64,000 nt of DNA, taken from the NCBI RefSeq assembly GCF_020524085.2, contig NZ_CP129016.1:3714001-3778000 (forward strand), written 5' to 3'. Made by a program: the position numbers and the translations under genes. The notes under the pieces were generated by a model. The model was not told the DNA's origin, did not search any database, and saw only the letters and a program-made list of their open reading frames with translations. This stretch comes from Halobacillus litoralis (GTDB lineage: Bacteria > Bacillota > Bacilli > Bacillales > Halobacillaceae). This document shows, one piece after another, positions 1 to 8,099 of the stretch (the stretch's first letter is position 1; every line of letters begins with the position of its first letter).

Positions 1-1260
1 TCATTGACTTTCTCACGATCTCTCATTTCAAGGCGGAGACGAGTGGTGCAATAATCTAACGTTTCTATGTTTTCAGGACCACCTAACGCATGGAGATAGT
101 AGGAAGCTTTCGCATCATAATCACTGCTTTCTGTTTCAGTGGATTCCTTTTCCACTTCTTCGTCTTCTCTCCCTGGTGTTTTCAAATCCAGTTTGATAAT
201 AAGGAAATAAAAAATAAGGAAGTAGATCGCTCCCATAAATAATCCAATTAAAATCAGAGTGAACGGATTCTGTGCAATATTGTAGTTCAGTAAGAAGTCA
301 ATTAAACCTGCCGAAAAACCAAAACCATGTCTGACATCAAACACAAATGCAAGAATCATCGACACACCAGTCAGCAAGGAGTGAACGACATATAAAAGTG
401 GAGAAAGGAACATGAAAGAAAATTCAATTGGTTCGGTAACCCCCCGTAATAAAGGATGTCAAACCAATACTCAAAAACATTCCTCCGACCGCTGCTTTTC
501 TCTCTTTTTTTGCTGCCGCATACATAGCTAGACAGGCAGCCGGCAATCCGAACATCATGACAGGGAAAAAGCCAGCCAGGAAGTAACCAGCGGAAGGGTC
601 GCCATTTAGGAAACGATTGATTTCCCCGCGCACAACTTCTCCAGCCTCTGTCGTAAATGTACCGAAGTCAAACCAGATTAATGCATTCATGACATGGTGT
701 AATCCAACCGGAATCAGAAGACGGTTCAGCACACCATAGACACCAACTCCAAGTTCTCCACCGTTTAAAATCCAGTTTGCCGTAGAATCAAGAACAGCTT
801 GTGGATACACCCATACATATCCGAATACAAAGGAAAGCACGACCATAACTGCTGAGGTGATGATCGGAACGAAGCGTTTACCTCCAAAGAAAGAAAGGAA
901 GTCCGGGAATTTCACATCATTGTACTTGTTGTACAACATTCCGGCGATCACACCAGCAATTACGCCGGCAAAAACCCCCATATCCACGTCCTTATTTATA
1001 GCTTCTATTCCACCATCCAAGACCAAGTAACCAATAGCACCCGCTAAAGCAGCTGCCCCATTCCCATCTTTCGCAAACCCCATCGCAATACCAATAGCAA
1101 AGATAAGAGCCAAATTACCGAGAATCCCGTTACCAGCTGCCGTTATAAACGGAATATTCAACATATCTTCCATCCCTAATCGCACAAGCAAAGCCGCAGC
1201 CGGCAATGTAGCGATTGGGAACATTAATGATTTACCTATTCGTTGTAAAAAACTTAGCAT
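1..1260 (-). CDS. nagP: PTS N-acetylglucosamine-specific EIICB component (NagP/NagE type), frameshifted and cut by the window edge
   Basis: Membrane permease of the phosphotransferase system that imports and phosphorylates N-acetylglucosamine. The first 270 residues form an EIIC domain very like B. subtilis NagP, with the N-terminal MLSFLQRIGKS, GLHHVMNALIWF and the FPVMMFGLPAACLAM stretch. The frame then breaks in a run of six C (440-445). With one C removed, translation continues through VTEPIEF, the EIIC Glu-Pro-Ile-Glu motif, then a linker rich in Asp/Glu, then an EIIB domain with the phospho-cysteine motif DYCTTRLRLE, running off the left edge. The start is ATG at 1260 with AGGAGG upstream. 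The single extra base in a homopolymer suggests a sequencing error more than a real pseudogene. Family assignment is firm; sugar specificity rests on similarity and on the NagR-like site upstream. Confidence 0.85.
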
Positions 1261-1281
1261 TGTCGCTAACCTCCTTCAAAT

Positions 1282-1338
1282 TGAAAACGTTTTACTGAAG
1301 TTATCTTACCACCATGTTTTCTAGTTGTCTATACCAGT
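1282..1338 (-). promoter_or_regulatory. nagP promoter with NagR (dre)-like operator and cre site
   Basis: Read on the minus strand, TAGACA (1326-1331) and TAAGAT (1303-1308) are separated by exactly 17 bases. ACTGGTATAGACAACTAG (1321-1338) overlaps the -35 and resembles the B. subtilis NagR/YvoA dre site. TGAAAACGTTTTAC (1282-1295), just downstream of the -10, matches 12 of 14 positions of the CcpA cre consensus. This fits induction by amino sugar and glucose repression. The sites are seen; regulator identity is inferred. Confidence 0.55.
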
Positions 1339-1426
1339 AAGTGATGTTTGAATATTCTATAAAAAATAAGATATTCTCCTTACCTACATTTTCTACACAT
1401 TTCTATGATTTAACCTTATTAAAGAA

Positions 1427-1886
1427 TATGGAAGGATTGTGGAAGACTCAGTTTCGGGATGTTTGTGTGCGTGTAGGGGCTCCGGGAAACCGTTCGCCCC
1501 TTGGCCGTATGAGTGTCCCGAAACCAATTCTAGAATATGCAGGCATTCAGCTTGGTGGGAGTATAAGGTTAAAACACCCCCATGACCAGGTGTTTGAATC
1601 CTGAGAGCTTAATACAGAGGCTTTATGCTTCTAACAGTGGGATAGCGGAAGACAATCCAACATGGTATAGGGGTTCGTTTCTCACAACAATGAATGGGGT
1701 GGTTGGGAAGCTGAGAGACTCCCGCGTGAATGGATTGGCTGGCGAGACCCCACAGAGCGGAGCTCGAGGAGGCTTGCCGTCATCCCCGCAGGAAAGCGAG
1801 CTGCTTCCCAACCACCCCTAACGCTCATTATGGCAACGAACCACGGAAACATCTCGAAACTGAGTCTTCAACTAAAGGGAGCAATT
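1427..1886. repeat. Dispersed inverted-repeat element, copy 1
   Basis: About 460 bp with near-perfect terminal inverted repeats: GAAGACTCAGTTTCGGGATG at 1442-1461 and its complement at 1850-1869. The inside holds a palindromic block (about 1697-1817) whose ends pair as GGGGTGGTTGGGAAGCT and AGCTTCCCAACCACCCC. It fills the gap between nagP and the asnO terminator and encodes no transposase. Apparent open frames inside recur in other copies only because the DNA repeats, so I do not call them genes. Confidence 0.8.
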
Positions 1887-1904
1887 CTGGGATTGGAGGA
1901 ATTG

Positions 1905-1928
1905 AAAAAACCGCCCTGGCTTGGGCGG
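1905..1928 (-). terminator. asnO terminator
   Basis: CCGCCC-TGGCTT-GGGCGG hairpin (1911-1928) followed, on the minus strand, by six T. It lies 5 bases past the asnO stop codon. Confidence 0.8.
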
Positions 1929-1933
1929 TTTGG

Positions 1934-3775
1934 TTAGAAGGTGACTTTGTAGGTTCTGAGCCAGTGGTCAATCTGACAAAGATGAGCAATGAGCTGCGGC
2001 CCTGTCATTAGCTGACCGAACCAAGGTGTATCAATCGACTTCCCTTCCGAATCATTCAACTTCCGCACTTGATCACGATCAAAAATATCAAAGAGCGGAG
2101 CATTCGGATCCGCAAGTGTCTCTTCCATCCATGTACAAACAGCCTTCGTATAGTCAGGATGAAAGGTCTTCGGATACGGGTTCTTTTTCCGGAAGAGTAC
2201 TTTATCCGGTAGAATTCCACGGAGTGCCTGACGCAGAAGACCTTTCTCCTGATCATTATGAAACTTCATGCTCCATGGTACATTCCATACATACTCAACA
2301 AGGCGGTGATCGCTGAAAGGGACACGCACCTCAAGACTTGCCCCCATACTCATCCTGTCTTTCCGCTCCAGTAAAGTTTGCATAAACCAGTTCATATTCA
2401 GGTATGACATTTGCCTGTGCTTTTTACTATCTTCATCTTCACCTGCAAGCAGCGGTGTTTCTGCAACGGTTTCCTGGTATCGCTTCAACATATACCATTC
2501 AATATCAATATCCTCTTTTAAGTCTTGACGGACAAGGGTAACCCTCTCATTAAGGGAGCGAATCCATGGAAATCCTTTTCTCTCTTTATCTTCTATTCGG
2601 TAAAACCAAGGATACCCTCCAAAGATCTCATCCGCACATTCTCCGGATAAGGCGACGGTCACGTGACTTTTAATTTCCTCACAAAACCACAATAATGATG
2701 AGTCCACATCTGCCATACCCGGCAGATCGCGGAGTTCTACTGCCCGTTTCAAACGTGAAACAAGATCCTCTGTCCTTGCTTCCATCACAGAGTGTTTGGT
2801 TTGATTTTGAGCACTGACTAGATTGATGAACGCTTCATCACGGTCTGGTTGGAACGCATTCTTTTTGAAAAATTTCTCTTGATCTTTATAGTCGATGGAA
2901 AACGTCTGCAGCGCACCTAACTGATCTTGTTTATATTTTTCAGCTGCCACGGCCGTTATGGCACTTGAATCGACGCCTCCTGATAAAAATGTTCCAAGTT
3001 TCACGTCAGAAACGAGCTGGCGCTGAGAAGCATCCATAAATAATTCGCGTACACGCGCAACCGTCTCATCGAATGAATCTTCATGAGGAGCACTCTTTAC
3101 GTTCCAATACCTATCGACCTTTAGTTTCCCATTTTCAAAGACAGCTCGGTGACCCGGGCGGATTTCATTGATTTCTTGGAAAATCCCCTCCCCGGGAGTT
3201 CTCGATGGTCCCAAGGATAAGAGTTCATGGAGACCGTTGCTGTCCACAGCAGATGACACATCAGGATGGGCTAATATGGCTTTCATTTCAGAGGCGAACA
3301 TGACCCCGTCACCTCTGTCACTGTAAAAAAGCGGCTTGACCCCCAAGCGGTCTCGAGCAAGAAAAAGGCGTTCACGGTTTTTCTCCCAGACACTGAATGC
3401 AAAGATGCCATTCATATAGTCGACACATGCCGTTCCCCATTCCATGTAACTGACGAGCACTACTTCGGTGTCTGAATGAGATTGAAACGTCCAACCTTTT
3501 GCCTTTAATTGGTCTCTAACATCGTCTGTATTGTAAAGCTCACCGTTATAGCATAAAATGTATTCTTCATCCTTGGCCTTGCGGATCATCGGTTGTTTAC
3601 CTCCGGCAGGGTCTACAACAATTAAACGTTGGTGACCGAACGCAGCAGGTCCCTCTACCCATTTCTGGTAGTCATCTGGTCCGCGGTGCTGCAACGTGTT
3701 TGCCATTCGATCCAATATTGAAGCTTTTTCCTCTGTTTTATGTGATGCATCAATCCATCCGACAATTCCACACAT
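1934..3775 (-). CDS. asnO: Asparagine synthetase (glutamine-hydrolysing), AsnO type
   Basis: Makes asparagine from aspartate, glutamine and ATP in the cytoplasm. The 613-residue protein begins MCGIVGW, so after Met removal Cys2 is the glutaminase nucleophile. The N-terminal Ntn domain contains RGPDD and CYNGELYN. The synthetase domain has the ATP-pyrophosphatase loop SGGVDSS at residues 265-271. Overall sequence and length match B. subtilis AsnO (about 614 aa) rather than AsnB or AsnH, including GMADVDSSLLWFCEEIK and the LEVRVPFSDHRLVEYVW segment. In B. subtilis AsnO acts in sporulation. It is a single-gene unit with its own terminator; yisL lies beyond the repeat upstream, as in B. subtilis. 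Confident. Confidence 0.95.
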   Translation of the reverse strand: MCGIVGWIDASHKTEEKASILDRMANTLQHRGPDDYQKWVEGPAAFGHQRLIVVDPAGGKQPMIRKAKDEEYILCYNGELYNTDDVRDQLKAKGWTFQSHSDTEVVLVSYMEWGTACVDYMNGIFAFSVWEKNRERLFLARDRLGVKPLFYSDRGDGVMFASEMKAILAHPDVSSAVDSNGLHELLSLGPSRTPGEGIFQEINEIRPGHRAVFENGKLKVDRYWNVKSAPHEDSFDETVARVRELFMDASQRQLVSDVKLGTFLSGGVDSSAITAVAAEKYKQDQLGALQTFSIDYKDQEKFFKKNAFQPDRDEAFINLVSAQNQTKHSVMEARTEDLVSRLKRAVELRDLPGMADVDSSLLWFCEEIKSHVTVALSGECADEIFGGYPWFYRIEDKERKGFPWIRSLNERVTLVRQDLKEDIDIEWYMLKRYQETVAETPLLAGEDEDSKKHRQMSYLNMNWFMQTLLERKDRMSMGASLEVRVPFSDHRLVEYVWNVPWSMKFHNDQEKGLLRQALRGILPDKVLFRKKNPYPKTFHPDYTKAVCTWMEETLADPNAPLFDIFDRDQVRKLNDSEGKSIDTPWFGQLMTGPQLIAHLCQIDHWLRTYKVTF

Positions 3776-3840
3776 CTAGCCTCACCATCCTTTTTCCATA
3801 CGAAATGCGCAAGTCACGCTCCGGCGCTGGATTTTTACAT

Positions 3841-3871
3841 AAAAAAACCATCATGACTCACTATATGATGG
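3841..3871 (-). terminator. Terminator-like hairpin 66 bp upstream of asnO
   Basis: CCATCAT/ATGATGG forms a 7-bp stem (3848-3854 with 3865-3871), followed on the minus strand by seven T. It is oriented to stop transcription running toward asnO. It may insulate asnO from element copy 2 or act as a leader attenuator. No T-box consensus is visible nearby. Confidence 0.4.
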
Positions 3872-3904
3872 CAGTGTTTTTCTTATGAAACCCTCCTGCA
3901 CTAT

Positions 3905-4437
3905 TAAAGGAAATGGCAGGATTGTGTAAGACTCAGTTTCGAGATATGTCCGTGGTTCGTTGCCTTGTTGGGTGTTAGGGGTGGTCGGGAAGCTACTCGC
4001 TTTCCTGCGGGGATGACGGCAAGCCTCCTCGTGCTACGCACTGCGGGGTCTCGCCAGCCAATCCATTCCCGCGAGAGTCTCGCAGCTTCCCAACCACCCC
4101 ATTCGGTGTAGGAGAGAAACGAATCTCTTCACTGTGGGGGGTCTCCACTAACATGATGTTATTAGCATAAAGCGCTAAATAACAAGCTTTACGCATGCAG
4201 AATAGCTTTCTGGGGAGTTGATTTCCCTCCAATTATTATGCGGAGGGTTTCGAGATACTTATATGGCAAGGGGCGGAGGGGAATGGCGAGACTCCTGCGG
4301 GAAAAAAGTGCAGGGTGGGACCCCACAGGACGAAGTCCGAGGAGGCTCACCGCGCTCCCGCGGAAAGCGAGCTATTCCCCGTAGCCCCATCCACTCAACA
4401 AAAGTCTCGAAATTGATTCTTCAAGTATAGGGAGCTT
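3905..4437. repeat. Dispersed inverted-repeat element, copy 2
   Basis: About 530 bp. The left end is AAGACTCAGTTTCGAGAT (3928-3945) after the usual ATGGCAGGATTGTG; the right end (4402-4422) is followed by AAGTATAGGGAGCTTTT. Two internal GC-rich blocks, about 3980-4097 and 4268-4388, are roughly reverse complements of each other, giving a nested palindrome. It sits between asnO and the Fur-type promoter at 4471. Confidence 0.8.
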
Positions 4438-4470
4438 TTAAGGAAGAGAGAAAAAAGTTACATAAATGTG

Positions 4471-4519
4471 TTGACATATACAGTGAGAATGATTATCATT
4501 GTAATTGATAATAGTTATC
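4471..4519 (+). promoter_or_regulatory. Sigma-A promoter overlapped by tandem Fur boxes
   Basis: TTGACA (4471-4476), a 17-base spacer and TATCAT (4494-4499) make a near-consensus promoter reading right. TGAGAATGATTATCA (4484-4498) and TGATAATAGTTATCA (4505-4519) each match 14 of 15 positions of the 7-1-7 Fur box TGATAATNATTATCA. One covers the -10 and the other the expected start point near 4506. The only thing downstream before a terminator is the small RNA candidate. Confidence 0.85.
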
Positions 4520-4626
4520 ACCGTTATCCCCCCCAAAATAACGGACAAACATCAGACACAGATACAAAGCCCCCTTTTTTCGATATTAAAAAGCTGCATG
4601 CGACGGTCGCATGCAGCTTTATTTTT
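4506..4626 (+). ncRNA. Candidate Fur-regulated C-rich small RNA (FsrA-like)
   Basis: Predicted transcript of about 120 nt from the Fur-covered promoter to the strong terminator at 4591-4625. It has no convincing open frame with a ribosome binding site. A perfect 7-bp hairpin CCGTTAT/ATAACGG (4521-4527 with 4538-4544) exposes a loop of seven C plus AAA. A second run of five C (4570-4574) lies in a predicted single-stranded stretch before the terminator. C-rich unpaired segments able to pair with Shine-Dalgarno sequences, Fur control and this size are the hallmarks of B. subtilis FsrA. I see no clear primary-sequence identity to FsrA that I could vouch for, so homology remains inference. Confidence 0.65.
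4591..4625. terminator. Bidirectional terminator (small RNA / yisL)
   Basis: A 13-bp perfect stem AAGCTGCATGCGA (4591-4603) with its complement (4607-4619), loop CGG. T-rich tracts follow in both directions, so it can end both the small RNA and yisL. Confidence 0.85.
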
Positions 4627-4984
4627 ATGCTGGCAGAATTCCAGCTGGTAAGAAACCAAACCCGAGAATGATCGCGATGATTCCAGCGATGGCAAGCTGT
4701 GCCCACCAAATGCCTGTTGGTTTCTTCTTCTTGTATTTGACAGCTACCATTTCCATGGAAGCAATAGTCCAAAGACCGACAAGCAATTTAATAATCACAA
4801 GCGGGCCGTATTCGGCGTAACTCGCAAACAGTGAACCACCGGAATAAAGAATGAGCAAATAAAAAAGACGAAGAATCATGTGAGAGATCTTTGCCGCTTT
4901 TTCACTGCCTTTACGGCTGAACATGGTTACAAGACCAACAAGTACGAATGCGATGACCCATGAAGTAATATGTAAGTGCGCCAT
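4625..4984 (-). CDS. yisL: YisL family membrane protein (UPF0344/DUF1516)
   Basis: A 119-residue, four-helix integral membrane protein of unknown function. The start MAHLHITSWVIAFVL and the MILRLFYLLILYSGG segment closely match B. subtilis YisL. ATG at 4984 is preceded by AAAAGGAGG. In B. subtilis yisL also neighbours asnO, which supports the name. Its transcript ends at the bidirectional hairpin shared with the opposing small RNA. No function can be assigned from sequence. Confidence 0.85.
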   Translation of the reverse strand: MAHLHITSWVIAFVLVGLVTMFSRKGSEKAAKISHMILRLFYLLILYSGGSLFASYAEYGPLVIIKLLVGLWTIASMEMVAVKYKKKKPTGIWWAQLAIAGIIAIILGFGFLPAGILPA

Positions 4985-5145
4985 ATTTTGTTATCCTCCT
5001 TTTCATTTGAATCTACGGTTATGATACCATGACTGTTCCGCATATTCCTATTATTTTGATGCAGACTTCATTTTCGAAATTATAAGAAAATAAAGAGCAA
5101 ACCTGTTATAATTATGAAAGACTGAAATGAAAATGGAGGGATTGC

Positions 5146-6342
5146 ATGTCTGTAATTAGTAGTCAGAACATTATTGATCAAACCCAGGAATATGGTGCGA
5201 AGAACTACCATCCACTTCCGATCGTCATTGCTAAAGCGGAAGGTGTATGGGTGGAGGATCCTGAGGGAAATCGTTATATGGATATGTTAAGCGCTTACTC
5301 TGCTGTCAATCAGGGGCACCGACACCCGAAAATCATTCAGGCGTTGACCGATCAGGCGAATCGTGTAACCTTGACTTCACGTGCCTTTCACAACGACCAG
5401 CTCGGTCCTTGGTATGAGAAGATTTGTAAGCTGACGAATAAAGAGATGGCTCTTCCGATGAACACAGGAGCTGAGGCTGTTGAAACAGCTATCAAAGCGG
5501 CGCGACGTTGGGCTTATGATGTTAAAAATGTGGAAGAGGACAAAGCGGAAATCATCGCCTGTACAGGAAACTTCCACGGCCGGACGATGACAGCGGTTTC
5601 CCTTTCTTCTGAGAAAGAATACAAACGCGGTTTTGGACCAATGCTTCCGGGCATTAAACTCGTTCCTTACGGAGATATCGATGCTCTCAAAGAGGCGATT
5701 ACAGAAAATACAGCCGGCTTCATGCTTGAGCCGATACAAGGGGAAGCAGGCATCGTCATGCCACCGGAAGGCTTTCTTAAAGAAGCCTATGACGTTTGTA
5801 AAGAGAACAATGTCTTGTTCATTGCTGATGAAATTCAGGCAGGTCTCGGTCGAAGTGGTAAGATGTTCGCTTGCGATTGGGAAAATGTCAGCCCTGACAT
5901 GCTCATTCTCGGTAAAGCTCTTGGCGGCGGCGTCTTCCCGATTTCCTGTGTGGTTGCAAACAGGGAAGTCCTTGGCGTCTTCAATCCAGGGTCTCACGGT
6001 TCCACATTCGGTGGTAACCCGCTTGGCTGCGCCGTTTCAGTTGCTTCCCTGGAAGTCATTGAAGAAGAAAAACTGGCGGAACGTTCTCTTGAACTTGGAA
6101 ACTATATGATGCAGGAGCTTAAATCGATCAACAACCCGAAAATTAAAGAGGTACGTGGAAAGGGTCTGTTTATCGGTGTCGAAATGACAGAACCTGCCCG
6201 CAAGTACTGTGAAGAATTAAAAGAGAAAGGTCTGCTCTGTAAAGAAACACATGAAAACGTCATCCGCTTTGCTCCCCCTCTCGTGATTAAGCAGGATGAC
6301 CTGGACTGGGCCATCAGCCAAATCAAAGCAGTTTTAAGCTAA
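5146..6342 (+). CDS. rocD: Ornithine aminotransferase
   Basis: PLP-dependent class III aminotransferase that converts ornithine and 2-oxoglutarate to glutamate semialdehyde and glutamate in arginine breakdown and proline metabolism. It is 398 residues long. Visible landmarks are [17 protein letters not shown] (PLP phosphate region, about 106-122), the [10 protein letters not shown] loop, the [12 protein letters not shown] motif with the PLP-pyridine Asp, and LGKALGGG with the Schiff-base Lys257. ATG at 5146 follows TGGAGGG. A TATAAT (5107-5112) lies upstream, but the -35 is poor. No sigma-54 -24/-12 pair was seen, although B. subtilis rocD uses one. Here rocD is alone, without the other roc genes. 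Confidence 0.93.
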   Translation: MSVISSQNIIDQTQEYGAKNYHPLPIVIAKAEGVWVEDPEGNRYMDMLSAYSAVNQGHRHPKIIQALTDQANRVTLTSRAFHNDQLGPWYEKICKLTNKEMALPMNTGAEAVETAIKAARRWAYDVKNVEEDKAEIIACTGNFHGRTMTAVSLSSEKEYKRGFGPMLPGIKLVPYGDIDALKEAITENTAGFMLEPIQGEAGIVMPPEGFLKEAYDVCKENNVLFIADEIQAGLGRSGKMFACDWENVSPDMLILGKALGGGVFPISCVVANREVLGVFNPGSHGSTFGGNPLGCAVSVASLEVIEEEKLAERSLELGNYMMQELKSINNPKIKEVRGKGLFIGVEMTEPARKYCEELKEKGLLCKETHENVIRFAPPLVIKQDDLDWAISQIKAVLS

Positions 6343-6346
6343 GTAT

Positions 6347-6383
6347 GAAAAAAACGGCAGCCTCAAAGGCTGCCGTTTTCTTT
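6347..6383. terminator. Bidirectional terminator between rocD and the GDYXXLXY gene
   Basis: AAAACGGCAGCC/GGCTGCCGTTTT, a 12-bp stem (6351-6362 with 6368-6379), with A-rich left and T-rich right flanks. It serves both convergent genes. Confidence 0.85.
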
Positions 6384-6885
6384 ATTTAAGAGAAGCAATC
6401 TTCTTTTGTTTCCTGGGGGCCAGAACGACCTCCACCTCCCGCTCTTCTCTCTGCTCCCAAAAAGTCCCGGTATTTTCTTCAATGTAATATCTTCCAAGTC
6501 CAATATCCACTTGATATTGTTCGAGTGAAGGATCAGACCATTGATACTTAGAAGAAAGCACCACTTGGTTGCTTTCTGTTTCAGGCCACAGAGTGGAGGC
6601 TTCTACAAGCTCGTAGATTTCACCTTCATTTTCCTCGAGTAGTAAAAACACTTTTTCTCCTCGATTCAATGGTTCTTCGACCAACCATTTCTCTTCAGGA
6701 ATTTGTTCAATAGCATAGTCCAGTGTTACATAATCCCCGTAAAAAGGATCCCGCGGGTCCACAGGGGCTGTCTTGAGTGTAATCGTCTGACCCCAGAAAT
6801 CCATCACATAATAAGAGGCGGACATGAGAAGGAGAAACAAGAGTTGTAGAGTGACAAGCCCATAAAACCACCAGCGCTGCTTCAT
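6382..6885 (-). CDS. GDYXXLXY domain protein
   Basis: A 167-residue protein with one N-terminal membrane helix (about residues 8-28) and an extracytoplasmic domain carrying PFYGDYVTLDY, the signature of the GDYXXLXY family of unknown function. It overlaps the upstream DUF2157 gene by four bases (ATGA), so the two are probably translationally coupled. This pairing is common for the two families and suggests a joint membrane role. No catalytic residues are obvious. Confidence 0.8.
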   Translation of the reverse strand: MKQRWWFYGLVTLQLLFLLLMSASYYVMDFWGQTITLKTAPVDPRDPFYGDYVTLDYAIEQIPEEKWLVEEPLNRGEKVFLLLEENEGEIYELVEASTLWPETESNQVVLSSKYQWSDPSLEQYQVDIGLGRYYIEENTGTFWEQREEREVEVVLAPRKQKKIASLK

Positions 6886-8081
6886 TTCTCATCCCCTCCT
6901 TTATGGATCGTGCGCCGTTTTTTCTCGAGGAAGTAACTGAGCACAAACAATAAAACGCCGCCGATCAAGAAGAACAACGAGCGATCCATGAAATCCCAGG
7001 CGAGTTGAAAGTAAGCAATAAATGTAGTCAGAAGAAAAGCGATCGTCCCTTTATTGACCCACCTTGACACTTCCTGCTGATAACCTGAGACCAGCCATAG
7101 CAGGGAATAAAGAAACAAGATGAGGAGCGACAGCATATCTCCTGATTCAAAACGAAAGACAGGGACAAACAAAAGCAAGTCAATCCAGTAGTAGTTGGTC
7201 GAACTCATAGCAGACCTTACCACAGAGAAGAAAAACAAAATGGCCCAGGCAAGGAAGAAGTAAAGCGATGACTCCGTCAGTTCCCCGACATATTCGTTTC
7301 CAAGGAAAAAAACCTGTAAAGTCAGCATGGTGAAAACGGATAGAATGCTCAGCGTCTTAAATACTCGCACATTTCCTTTTTCAAGTAAGAAATCCTCAAC
7401 CACATACAGCAGTAAGAAAAACGCAATCAACCAATAGTAGGGCATTCCTTCACTAAATACGAGAATGACAGCGTGAAGCATGTAACTCGCTCCAAATGCT
7501 GCTAATTGAGTCACTTTCCTTGAGCTCAACACGAACCATCCCAACCCAAGAATGAATAAAAGGCCAAGCCATATGTGAAAGTGCTGAAAAACAATTCCGC
7601 TGTACAGCTGTCCCACCGTCATAATTACAAGTGTCGCGTAAAAAAATGAATCGTCTTTAAAAATAATAAACAAACCAAAGGCCACGATCGACCATAAGAA
7701 AAATGGAAAAGCACTATAGGACGTGTAGTGATACATTTGACCGACTAGAAAAATACTGGAACCAAAGATCAGAAGAGCAATCAAAATGAGGCTGATACCG
7801 ACACGATTGGATTTTTTCCTGTACACCCAGTCTCCACACAAATAAAAGACCGTGAGTGAAGTAAGAAGGATCACCATTCTCCCAATATCCGTCAAATACG
7901 ACCAGTTTGATGCGACGAAAGTCAAAAAAGCAAGACCTATGAAAAGAGCTGCAAAAGTGAGCAGAACGGGTCTGTTTTGTTTTTTAGGGTAACGTTCCAG
8001 CAATTGCTCACGTTGGACTTCACTGATAATCGCATCGTCTACCCATTTCTTGCTTTCTTTCACGAGGTGATCACGATTCAA
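6882..8081 (-). CDS. DUF2157 polytopic membrane protein
   Basis: A 399-residue protein with a short cytoplasmic N-terminus (KKWVDDAIISEVQREQLLERYPKK), then about ten to twelve hydrophobic helices, and a basic tail. The N-terminal segment is the usual DUF2157 region. It is followed by the GDYXXLXY gene with a 4-bp overlap and preceded by the DUF418 gene only 18 bp away, so the three probably form one operon. Function unknown; no transporter signature was seen. Confidence 0.78.
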   Translation of the reverse strand: MNRDHLVKESKKWVDDAIISEVQREQLLERYPKKQNRPVLLTFAALFIGLAFLTFVASNWSYLTDIGRMVILLTSLTVFYLCGDWVYRKKSNRVGISLILIALLIFGSSIFLVGQMYHYTSYSAFPFFLWSIVAFGLFIIFKDDSFFYATLVIMTVGQLYSGIVFQHFHIWLGLLFILGLGWFVLSSRKVTQLAAFGASYMLHAVILVFSEGMPYYWLIAFFLLLYVVEDFLLEKGNVRVFKTLSILSVFTMLTLQVFFLGNEYVGELTESSLYFFLAWAILFFFSVVRSAMSSTNYYWIDLLLFVPVFRFESGDMLSLLILFLYSLLWLVSGYQQEVSRWVNKGTIAFLLTTFIAYFQLAWDFMDRSLFFLIGGVLLFVLSYFLEKKRRTIHKGGDEK

Positions 8082-8099
8082 GACATCTGCCCCCTTATC

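Noticed and set aside
1582..1821. Open frames inside repeat copies (also 4218-4430, 18891-19340, 23608-24003) giving Gly/Pro/Arg-rich products such as ..GGLPSSPQ..
   Set aside because: They recur only because the DNA repeats, have no ribosome binding sites or stable starts, and appear in either strand of the palindromic blocks.
3776..4600. T-box or other amino-acid riboswitch for asnO
   Set aside because: No T-box core (complement of GGGTGGAACCGCG) or long leader is visible; the upstream region is occupied by repeat copy 2.
4468..4671. Short protein frame over the Fur-box region (67 codons)
   Set aside because: It would start upstream of the promoter -10 and read through the terminator hairpin; no ribosome site. 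The RNA interpretation fits better.
5377..5997. 206-codon open frame antisense to rocD
   Set aside because: No ribosome site, low-complexity His/Phe/Arg-rich product, and it lies wholly inside a well-conserved enzyme gene.
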